Shown: in pieces, positions 9,282 through 19,459 of the stretch
Layout of the letters: each line of letters opens with the position of its first letter
Numbering within the stretch: position 1 is the first letter of the stretch
Assembly (NCBI RefSeq): GCF_018143015.1
Contig: NC_054758.1
Coordinates: forward strand, 8,602,501-8,666,500
DNA: 64,000 bases
Reading direction: 5' to 3'
Source: Lytechinus variegatus
Taxonomy: Eukaryota > Echinodermata > Echinoidea > Temnopleuroida > Toxopneustidae
Translations under genes and position numbers: made by a program
The notes under the pieces: generated by a model
Database searches by the model: none
Told to the model about the DNA's origin: nothing
The model's input: the letters and a program-made list of their open reading frames with translations, nothing else

Positions 9282-11681
9282 ATGAACATGTTGTTTACCT
9301 GCTGTGACTGTGACTTTTCGAGTCCACACTTCTTTTTATTGTTGAAACACTACCGCTATATTCACACTGGGCCTGATTTCTACATCACCTGTGGAATCGA
9401 TGGATGCCATAAGACATACACTAATGTTAGATCATACCGTGTTCATGTTCGATCCAAACATAAGGAAGTTCAGAAAGATATAGATCATCCAGCTGTTGAA
9501 CCAGTAGAAGATGAACTGGAACAGGGACAAGATGACCCGCAAGTAGACCCTAGGCCTGACCCATCCAAGGAAGCTAGCTCTTTTCTGCTATACCTAAGAG
9601 AAAAATATTTGGCAACTGGAAAGACATGTACCTTTGTGTCTGATGAAATTGCAGATTTGATGGAACAATGTAGACAAGATATATCAGCTAAAGTCAATGA
9701 ATGCCTTCGAGAAAATGGAGTAGATTTGGATCAATTACAACAAAATGGTCTGACTGAAGCTCTTGAGAAAACTGAATATGAAAAAGCATTTACACACTTC
9801 AGTGATCAGCGTAATTTGAATAAGCATGTTAATGAGAACTTCAACCATGTGTCTCCTGTCGAATATGTTCTAGGAGAAGATGGAAAAGAGACATTTCAGT
9901 ATGTACCTATACTGAAAACTATTGAAAATTTACTGGAGCATGATGATGTGTTTTCTGAAGTTTATGAAGGACATGCAGCACAAGACAATGTTTTAGGTGA
10001 CTTTTGTGATGGAGATAATTTCAGACAAAGTGCATTGTTTGCAGAGGACCCAATGAGCTTGCAGATTCAATTATACTACGATGATTTCACCACAGGCAAT
10101 CCGTTAAGCAACAAGGCAAAAGGGTTGAAAATTGCAGGGTTTTATTTTGTTTTGGGGAATCTTCATCCCCAATTCAGATCAAAACTGTATGTCATTCAGC
10201 TTGCCATACTTTGCAAGTCTTCTCTTGTTAAGAAATATGGCTTTGAAAGAATCTTGGAACCGTTATTAGAAGATTTAAAGATTTTAGAAACAGATGGCAT
10301 AGTTGTTCACAAAGATGGTGTGGAACATGTCATGCGTGGCACACTATCATTTCTTCCAGCAGATAACCTAGGTGCCCATTCCATAGGGGGATTTATGGAA
10401 AGCTTTGCAACTGTAGATCGAGTGTGTCGCTTTTGCAACATTCGCAATGCATATTTGAAGGATCATTTTAGGATGTCAGAACAACTTAAAAACAGATCCA
10501 AAGATTCTCATTCCCAGCAAGTACACATGGTAAACAGAGATAGGAAACTATGTTCAGTCTATGGGGTAAAGAGTGATAGCTGTTTGAACAAACTTGAGCA
10601 CTTCCATGTTACAAGTGGTCTTCCCCCTGACATAGGCCATGATCTCTTTGAGGGCATTGTGCCAGAGGTACTAGGAAATGCAATATCACACTTTGTTTTG
10701 GAAGGCTATTTCACCTTGGAATACCTGAATAATCAGATAAAAGAATTTCCATATGATGCCCCAGATAAAACCAACAAACCATCAGTTATGGCACCTACTC
10801 TGAATTTGTTCAAAGTAAAGCAAACTGCTCTACAAACTTGGTGTTTATTGAGGCTGCTTCCTCTAATGGTAGGGACAAAGGTTCCACAACATGACCCCTT
10901 TTGGGAGGTTGTGTTACTGCTGTTAGATGTTGTGGAGATTTCTACAAGTCCCAAGGTATCCCCAGAATTGGCAGGTTTACTGGCTGATGTTATTGAGGAG
11001 TTCTTGACGAAGTATTATGATGTAGTTCCTGAGGAGACAACAATGAAGCCAAAATTTCATTTTCTAATTCACTACCCTGAGAAAATGTTGGCTTTTGGTC
11101 CGCTGATTCATTGTTGGACAATGCGTTTTGAGGGTAAGCATAATTATTTTAAGGAGGTGTATCATTCTACCAGAAACAGGAAGAATATATGCAAAAGCTT
11201 AGCTGAAAGACATGAGTATATGCAGGCTTCAAGAAGGACCAAGACTAACTTCTTGTCACAGGAAGGAGTGGAGCATTCTGGTGGTATCATGTACCCACTC
11301 ATATTATTGTCAAGAGAGGAAAGACAACAGCTACGTGAAATTGTAGGAGATAATGAGAAGGTGTACAAAGCAGAAATGGTTACTTTCAATGGCATCAGAT
11401 ATTTCTGTGGTTCAGCTGTACTGGTTGAAAAGCAGACTCTCAGGGATCAATTTGCCATCATTGACTCTTGCTACATAGTAGGAGGAGAGCCGTATCTGTT
11501 ATGCAGACATGTAAAAGTACAATACACCCGTCACTTCCATGCTTATACTGTTGCGGAAGAGGAAAACAACTTTGGATACATTCTATGTCAACCCTCCGAT
11601 CTTGTTGACCACCATCCACTGGGTATATACCATAGTGATCATTTAGATTTCATACCACTGAAATATCACATTGAGCTGTAG
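9282..11681 (+). CDS. tnp2-like transposase of a CACTA/EnSpm element with two N-terminal zinc fingers
   Basis: 799 codons in one exon; the ATG at 9282 is preferred because the frame upstream closes at a TAG at 9252. Two C2H2-type fingers occupy about residues 7-28 (C-x2-C, H-x4-H) and 37-60 (C-x4-C, H-x4-H), a probable DNA-binding module. The catalytic body shows YYDDFTTGNPL (Asp267/268), corresponding to the DGxxP block of plant tnp2 proteins, then FLPADNLG (Asp361), followed by a CRFC zinc-ribbon pair, PPDIGHDLFEGI (His453-Asp454) and RFEGKHNYFK (Glu617). I propose Asp267 or 268, Asp361 and Glu617 as the DDE triad by position and context. KPKFHFLIHYP precedes the Glu block. The frame is uninterrupted, so the enzyme could be functional. 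It cuts and rejoins element ends in the nucleus. Domestication is unlikely given the surrounding intact termini. Confidence 0.8.
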   Translation: MNMLFTCCDCDFSSPHFFLLLKHYRYIHTGPDFYITCGIDGCHKTYTNVRSYRVHVRSKHKEVQKDIDHPAVEPVEDELEQGQDDPQVDPRPDPSKEASSFLLYLREKYLATGKTCTFVSDEIADLMEQCRQDISAKVNECLRENGVDLDQLQQNGLTEALEKTEYEKAFTHFSDQRNLNKHVNENFNHVSPVEYVLGEDGKETFQYVPILKTIENLLEHDDVFSEVYEGHAAQDNVLGDFCDGDNFRQSALFAEDPMSLQIQLYYDDFTTGNPLSNKAKGLKIAGFYFVLGNLHPQFRSKLYVIQLAILCKSSLVKKYGFERILEPLLEDLKILETDGIVVHKDGVEHVMRGTLSFLPADNLGAHSIGGFMESFATVDRVCRFCNIRNAYLKDHFRMSEQLKNRSKDSHSQQVHMVNRDRKLCSVYGVKSDSCLNKLEHFHVTSGLPPDIGHDLFEGIVPEVLGNAISHFVLEGYFTLEYLNNQIKEFPYDAPDKTNKPSVMAPTLNLFKVKQTALQTWCLLRLLPLMVGTKVPQHDPFWEVVLLLLDVVEISTSPKVSPELAGLLADVIEEFLTKYYDVVPEETTMKPKFHFLIHYPEKMLAFGPLIHCWTMRFEGKHNYFKEVYHSTRNRKNICKSLAERHEYMQASRRTKTNFLSQEGVEHSGGIMYPLILLSREERQQLREIVGDNEKVYKAEMVTFNGIRYFCGSAVLVEKQTLRDQFAIIDSCYIVGGEPYLLCRHVKVQYTRHFHAYTVAEEENNFGYILCQPSDLVDHHPLGIYHSDHLDFIPLKYHIEL

Positions 11682-12876
11682 AGCTCTTTATGTTTGCAGG
11701 AACAGTAATTTGAATCTGCCAATTCGAGCACTTTGAAGCAGGTTGGTCTTGGTCTTGATGTTAAATGCTGTATTGCTGAGGAATTAGTCTTGGCCTTAAT
11801 ACAGCTAGCTTAAATTTGAATCTCATTCACCCCATCCACCAAAACTTTCTTAGGTGGCAAATATTAGATTTTCTACAACACCTAAGTAGATCTTTGTCAT
11901 TTGATTGGAGGAAAATAGGTCACGTGTTATTAAACATTTGTTCCATTCCATTTTTTATTGTGTATTTTTGTTCCATTCCATGCCTCAACATTTTAAGTGT
12001 AATTAATCGATAACACATAAACCATGAGCAGACTCAGAATAATGCACACACCGGCAGAACACCGTTTGGTGTGCCGCAGGCTCCCTGAGTCTCCGGCGCA
12101 CTGCTGAAGTAGGAACGCGATGCGCATAGCGTGGCTCAGTCTCCAAAGTGCACGCCTCTAGCAGAATTCTTCATATGACACAAATTAAAGATTTATAGTG
12201 GAAACCATGTTCATATGATTGGAACACATTATTTTACAGTCAAAATTTGTAATATAACCTGAAAATTTACAGTGAATTTCTTGAGTTTGCTCAATTTTCA
12301 TAATACAGATTTTGAATCCATCGTCGAGACATTTCACTGAATTCATGTGAGGCGGTGTTGGGCTATTGATATCATTATCGGTATCGCTCCTCTGAGCTGA
12401 ACGGCTGGTTTTAAATTTTTGAGTCCACCAACACCAACATGAAATCACCCATTGTTAGTACATTTGTCAATTTTTATATATCAAATGACAAGGATCTACT
12501 TCGATGTATAAAACAAATAATGGATGTTTTTCATCTGTGCAATGGAAAGGATATCTTAATTCGGTGAAAAATTAAATGTTCCATTCAATCTTTCATCTCA
12601 TGAAAGTATTCTTGCCGTTCCACTCATAAACATTCATTGTTAGTTTATTGGTGTACTTGTAGGCTTGGACATCTGGAATTTTGTAATTTTATCAGCATAC
12701 TACATACATGTACAGTACTTCATGAACTTCACATATTCAAAGTGGCTATTTATACCTCAGTGCAGGTGCATGTATTTACCCTTTAGACAGTTGATTTGCA
12801 GTATTGTGTATGAACTTTTAATTATCTTGCAAGATGAGCTTAGCCAATTTGTTGTGTTTTTTTTATAATGTTTCAG
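11682..12876. other. Spacer between the two CACTA genes
   Basis: About 1.2 kb with no recognisable exon. A GC-rich stretch at 12050-12165 (words such as GTTTGGTGTGCCGCAGG, CTCCGGCGCACTGCTG) stands out from the AT-rich background and could be the promoter or a leader exon of the downstream gene; this is a guess from composition only. Confidence 0.4.
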
Positions 12877-15800
12877 GCACAAATTCCTGTTCCTTTATAA
12901 CGAACGCTGCAAAAAGGTTGAGCTAGAAAATGACAACCCAAATGGAGTAAGCATGGAAGAGCTCATGGAAAAGGCAAGCAACTTGTTCGGTATTGATCAG
13001 ACAAATATCTTGCTCCAAAAATGGGACTCTGGTTATGAATGTTTTATCGACATCGATGGTAACGAGCCTGCTGATGAAACTATATCTGGGGGTATCAAGA
13101 TTAAAGTTCAATCCATAGTGCACTTCATGCCAGTGCACATAGACATGGTGCAACCCATTGCTGCTGCACAACCAGTCGTGTCTGAGAAACCTGAAGATAC
13201 TAGCACTGAAGATGAACCTGATGCTGGTGGCAGATCTAGAGATGTTGAAATGGAGGTGGAGGAAAAGGATCAAGGAGAAGCACAGATTTATTCTCATGAA
13301 AGGTCCAGGTTGAGGTAAGCCAAACCAGAGATAAAACTATTTTATACATTGAAAAAGTAATATACAACTGAGCTGCTGAGTGCTGATGAAAATTTCCATT
13401 TAAAATAATAAAAATGAAAATTCCCAAAATTCCTAAAATTCTCAGCCTATTGAATTCCTGAAACTTTCCATGGAAAGTTTCCAAAATTCCCAGAAAGTTT
13501 CTAACCCTTTGCAACCCTATTACAGCTTCATGCATATGTTGATGTTGCGTTTTTGTACACCATTTTTAAAAAGTCGGTTAGATTTTTCCTGCTATTTCTG
13601 TTCTCTTCTTCTTACGCAGAATTTTACAGCTAGGTGTTCAACATCAAAATTAACATCAACCTCAGAAACAGTGGAGTCATGAAGTCCTACATGTATTTCC
13701 TCGCTCTGTAAAGACTTAAAGAGACAAATAACATAATATATGTAACATTAAAGCTTGTTTCAGGGCATAGGGCCCAGGGTGGAGTTTTGTGAAGAACCAT
13801 TCTACATGTGTACTTTCTACACTTGTAGCTGAGAAGCGCTGAACCAAAATGAGTGGTAGTAGTAGCTTTTGCAGTCAAATGTTTATAGATTAAATGCATA
13901 TACATGTACATAGACTAGTGAGTGAGTGATGGATAGCTAATCTAGCTGGTATGTTATTGTTTGATTATAGGCCAGTTTCATGTTGGATAGTAAATTGGAA
14001 GTTGCCAGATCTACCTCCAGCAATTCACAAGAAGCTACTGTCACTGCCACTTGGAAATGACTTGAGGGTCTCGGAGAGGTCAACGATATTTGACATAATA
14101 TTCAAGTCTGTGATGCAGCATAAGAAGTAAGTACATGTGTGAAGGTACATGTAGTGGTGTACATGTATGCTATCGACAAGTTTTCAAGTAGTGTAGTTAT
14201 AATTCAGTATGCGACTCTTAATGTATAAAGTTATTACTAAAAACAGTGCTGTCATTCCATTGGGCGACGTGTTATTTTGGGTGGTCAAACGTTACAATTT
14301 GTTGATGCATATTTAGTATGTGACGCTTGCTATTCTACCCACCAGTTTCAGGTTAACTGGTTTTTAATAGGTCATTATACTAAATGTCATAGGGCAGAGG
14401 CCTGATGCACCTGTTCAGAATTTGGACATGCCCTAGCTTTTGCATTGTGATCACTGGTGTGAGCCACGGTTAGCATAAACCTTTTGACATAGCAACAGTG
14501 GTACTGGTAATTAAAGAGATAATTTTGTAGTGGGTGAGAGGGCGCCTTGGATATTTAACTAGTTTGTCACGTGGAACGGAATCCAGTATATAATATGATC
14601 TTAGATTATTAATTTTGAATATATTCATCTTTTATTTGAGCAAATTTGATCCAGAAATATCTAAAATATCAGAAAAACTATTGGCATGCCAAACTATTTT
14701 AGGCGCGGGTTGCGTCAATTTACCACGTGCTCCACTAGCACACGTAAATACAAGGCAAATTCCTATCCCCGCATGTGCACAGCGGAAGCGCTGTGTGTCC
14801 CACGCCGGACGCACGGGCATTGAAATTCGGAGACTGACCGCTGGGTTTACCGTTATATTGCGTTCCTCTCAGACAGTTTACACTAAAATTCACCAGAAAT
14901 CATTGAAGGAATATCACACAATGTTACATACATATCTTTTTATGCATGAAGAGCAATATTAGACTTCTTTCATTCCAATTCAAACCGTGGTTTGCCTTTA
15001 TCACTACAGTGTGTACCCAAAGCCTGCTGAATATACCTTACTTATTGACCAATTGTTCAAGCGATATCCGAGACTGGACTGCAACTTGAAAGATGTCAAT
15101 TGTGGAAGTCGCAAGGTAGGTTTATAAAGCAACTTTTATTTTGGTACATATCTAATTCATTTTTGGTAGTGATACCAAAATACATTAGTACATGTGCATT
15201 GGACAAAAATATAAACCATACACCGTCTTTTGGGGGTCATTGTGTGAATTTGTGATTTTTTTTTCAGACCAAGGAGCTCTTTTCTGAAGGAGTGTAGCTC
15301 TCTAGAAAAACTACAAAGGTTCAAAAACAATAACTGAGGAATTCACACAATCGCCAAAGAATAGATGACCAGCAAAGTTCTTATTGTCATTAATAACTGC
15401 TGTTCAGAGTTGTTTCTTTTTAAATTTCAAACAGTACAATCAGGGATTGCCATTTAAGAAGAAGAGAAATTGCTCTTCTTAAAACTCTTCTGAAAAGATC
15501 TGAGAAGAGCTATATATTGCTCGTCTGATTTGTAAATAAAGCTATGTTTTTAACCTAGAATACTCTTCTAGTGTTCTTCATAAACTTATGCAAAGTTCAA
15601 ACGGAAATCCCTATAAAATGCATTTTAGGTGTAATTGTATGAGGAAATATATCGTCAGTTAGGTGCAAGAGTGTCGTAAGTGCATTTTTGTAATTTTGTA
15701 GGAGAGGTCATTTTAACAAAAAAAAATTTGCCCCGAACCCGACTTCCTAACGACCTAACCCCCTGAAGACCTAATGGTGCGTCCCTTACATTACATCATA

Positions 15801-18711
15801 ATGGATGGGTACAACATTATATCCAATAGTTCAACCAAATAGTGTTCCATTCTCTAAACCAGGGCGATTTCTGTTTGCCTTTTTGTCATTGCAGGTGATG
15901 TACAGGAAGAAGCTCACGTATTACTTCCAAAACAAAAGAGATGTCCTAAGGAAAGACGAGCTGACAACTGTAAACTTTGCATGGCGGAAGAAGAGACAAT
16001 CAACCAAGCCGGTATGCAAAGCAACTGCATCATCAGCTGCACCAGCAGTATGGGGCGTACAAAATTACCTACCGTCAATGCCGGACACGGAAGATGATGA
16101 CAGCATCAAAAAGCACATCAAGATAATGCAGGATGAGTTCAAAAAGAAGTATCCTGACATCAAAAGAGTTGCAACAGGCATGGATATGACATTAAGTGCT
16201 CGGAGAAACACTATTGTAAAAGAGAATGCAACAATTCAAGACATAAAGGATACTTATCCATGGCTATTCCAAGAATCGCAGGTGGGCACCAGTTAATGCT
16301 AGAAATTTGAAAGTGCATTTAAGAAGACAATAGTAGCTGCATAACATTTTCTTTTTTGAGGCAATTGTTTGAAGTGAGGGGTGATTTCTTTTGGGTGCAG
16401 AATATCTCAATCAAAATACCAAGGGCCAAAATTAGCATTGACAATTTTACATAATGACCCAAAAATGGATTGTTCCATTATTTTGTTTCATTTCTGCATT
16501 AAAAATTTTAAAAGAAACAAATTGAGTTTTATTCTGGAGTCTTCTACAGTAACTTCTCAAAAATATGCTCTTTAAGGATGGGATAAAGATATTGCTGTTA
16601 GACCCTGTAGTGTGCCGATTTATGATCTTGCACAACACAGGCGATAACATTAGATATTCCACAGAAAATTAAACATCCATAAATGAGTAAAGTTTCCTTT
16701 TTTTTATTGATTGTTTTCTTGTATGTTTTTCTTAGCTGATGGCTGAAATGGACCGGCTGATTGGCAGCTCGGAGGATAAGGGGTTCAAGGGCAAAATGAC
16801 CCTTGGGTTCAAAAAATTCGGGATGGCCATTGTTAAGTACGGGAAACGATTGAAAGCAAAATCCACACCACAGTGTTTCAAGATACTAGCTGAGAGGATT
16901 CCTATCACTAGGGATGACAAGGAATATCAAGGTATGTGAATTATAATGTAACTCATTCATTAGAGTATTTTCGCTATAGGTTCTTAATGATGTGTACCTG
17001 TAGAAGTTGTGTTGACACCATCAGTCGTTGCATTCTTTTGTCAGCCTCCATTGTTACACATTTGCTACTTGTAGAGCCACTTCCAGACGTTCTCTTTATC
17101 TTTCTTTATTGCATTATCAATCATCTGTAAAGTCGGGTGCTGTACAAATTTGACATACGGCCTAATGTGATGTGGCTATCTGTTGTATAGTTTAAATTGA
17201 TCTACATCCTGCATTGTTTTTGTTTGATTCAGCCTACGACGCCATGTGATGTAGCACCCGACTTTACAGATGATTGATAATTTTTGTCATGCACGCCAAC
17301 CAGTGTGAATTTCACATATTTTGTAAATGCTCTTGTAAATATCTGTTCAATTTTTTGACATTGTCATGTTTATAAATTGATAAAATTCAACTATGATATT
17401 CAAAGTTTCTTTGTACAATGGATATGAAGTGGAAAATGGGAAAATGTATACTAGCTCGACTTTTCCCCTTCCACTTTATTGCATGTAATGGATAAATTGG
17501 AGTGCTTTGCCATAAACATGAAGTTTCCCTTCTTTTGCAGATGCTGTAACAAGAGCGGCCATAATCATGATACCAACCATGTTCAGGGAGAAGATTGGCA
17601 ACATCTTCAAGGAGTCTAAGGAGAACGAAGAGTCTGTAAGTAAACCTGTAGGCTGTAGGGATACACCCCCTCAGACATCTCCTAATCCTATTAAGTACAA
17701 CATCAAGCTGGCTTACATGTAGCTCTGCTTTTTGTTGTATAATGTAAATATCATCACAGTATCTTTTAAAGTTTTTCCTGTTTTTTTGCACTAAGACTGT
17801 TGAATTTGTTTTCTTATTGTATATGGGGTCATTAACTCCAGACTTAAGATTGGCTAAGTATTACTAAATTCATGTAATTAAAGGGATTTTCATGAAAGTT
17901 TACAACTTGATCTTTGGATTGAGGTACACAAGTGCATGACCATAGGTCAGTGCTCGGTCCACAAAGCCAATAGCAAATGACACTAGCCAACATGATGTAT
18001 TTTTTGTACAGTAATAAAATAATATTTGTATCTTTACCTGGTCTGGTCTTGTATTGTGAGATGAAATAGAAAACAGATTAATCATTATTTTTGCATGGAA
18101 CAAAATATAGCTGGATGTATTTTTTGAATGCGTACTGAAATTCATGGGCGTCAGCCGTGGGGGACTTGACCTTGACAACAAAGCTTGACAACTGTGAATT
18201 TGCCTGTGATTGGTCGGCTCAGTGGGTATTTATCTTTGAGAATACGCTCACGTCAGGACCACTGCGTGGATGCTGCTTTTACATGTTCAATAAATACAAA
18301 CTCCTTGTTCCACTTCAAACAATGCTATCGCCTTTTTTCTATTGGTTGGTAGATAACCAATACCTTCTTCCTCTGAATCAAATATCTTTTTCCTCCAAAT
18401 CAAATTCAAATCTCATTAACATTTCTTTGCAGGATGAAATGCCTTCCCCTGTCATCAAGTACAGTGGCCAGCTGACAGAAGCAGCAGAGTTCCAGATAGC
18501 TGTGGATGGAGTGGTTGTTGCAACAAGTGAAGACATCATCAGCTCCTTCAGCTGCTACATGGCAGCTATTTATACCTTCAACATGCACAACCCCCGATGT
18601 TTGGCCAAGACGGCTCTCTTCGTTGAAAGAGTCATCCTAGACCTTGAAGACAATCAGTCCATCCAACCTTTGCAAAATGTGGTCTCAAAGTTAGTAAATC
18701 TTCTTGAATAA
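12877..18711 (+). CDS. Second CACTA-borne gene, seven exons, function unknown
   Basis: Exons 12877-13314, 13971-14126, 15010-15115, 15895-16281, 16736-16931, 17541-17635 and 18433-18711 all have AG/GT borders and join in one frame to give 551 residues plus an N-terminal part not located (the first exon here opens mid-codon at HKFLFLYNERCKK). Residues 1-75 contain KVELENDNPNG...LLQKWDSGYECFIDIDG...IKIKV, a pattern that resembles a ubiquitin-like or PB1-like fold. Next comes an acidic linker, then a segment with SCWIVNWKLPDLPP. Then follows NVYPKPAEYTLLIDQLFKRYP with a basic MYRKKLTYYFQNKRD stretch, a composition seen in uncharacterised SAMD3-like metazoan proteins. The C-terminal exon has TFNMHNPRCLAKTALFVERV. 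The gene shares orientation with the transposase and lies wholly inside the element, so a role in transposition, by analogy to plant TNPA, is my inference. Confidence 0.7.
17113..17281. repeat. Hairpin MITE in an intron of the second CACTA gene
   Basis: ATTATCAATCATCTGTAAAG followed by TCGGGTGCT at the left is mirrored almost perfectly by AGCACCCGACTTTACAG and ATGATTGATAAT at the right. The arms are about 32 bp and the interior about 100 bp. It is a later insertion in the intron between exons ending at 16931 and starting at 17541. Confidence 0.75.
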
Positions 18712-19455
18712 CTGTCTTATAACTCAAGCATCACTCAATGTCTTGTCGCTGCATATTAGGACTATAGTGAGTGAAATTGAATTTGAATTTGAATTTTGTT
18801 AACTGGATGGATCAGGTTTAATACTTCTTTACTCCCAATAAGTGAAGACATCATCTGCTCCTTCAGCTGCTACATGGCAGCTACTTATACCTTCAACATG
18901 CACAATCCCTGATGTTTGGCCAAGATGGCTCTCTTCGTTGAAAGAGTCATCCTAGACTTTGAAGACAATCAGTACATCCAACCTTTGCAAAATGTGGTCT
19001 CAAAGTTAGTAAATCTTCTTGAATAACTGTCTTGTAACTCAAGCATCACTCAATGTCTTGTTGCTGCATATTAGGACTATAGTGAGTGAAATTGAATTTG
19101 AATTTTGTTAACTGGATGGATCAGGTTTGATACTTCTTTACTCCCAATAAGTGAAGACATCATCTGCTCCTTCAGCTGCTACAAGGCAGCTACTTATACC
19201 TTCAACATGCACAATCCCTGATGTTTGGCCAAGATGGCTCTCTTCGTTGAAAGAGTCATCCTAGACCTTGAAGACAATCAGTCCATCCAACATTTGCAAA
19301 AGTGGTGTCAAAGTTAGTAAATCTTCTTGAATAACTGTCTTGTAACTCGAGCATACTCACTGTCTTGTCATGCTGCATGTTAAGACTATAGTGAGTGAAA
19401 TAGAATTGGAATTTTGTTAACTGGATGGATCTGGTTTGAGGCTTCTTTAATCCAA
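18525..19455 (+). repeat. Three tandem copies (about 310 bp) covering the 3' half of the last exon
   Basis: AAGTGAAGACATCATC starts at 18525, 18840 and 19149. Copy 1 is the functional end of the second CACTA gene, including its stop at 18709-18711 and about 130 bp beyond. Copies 2 and 3 carry the same mutation that turns CCCCGATGT into CCCTGATGT, creating an in-frame stop, plus other changes. They are therefore nonfunctional and the second duplication was made from an already broken copy. Confidence 0.8.
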
Positions 19456-19459
19456 GTGG

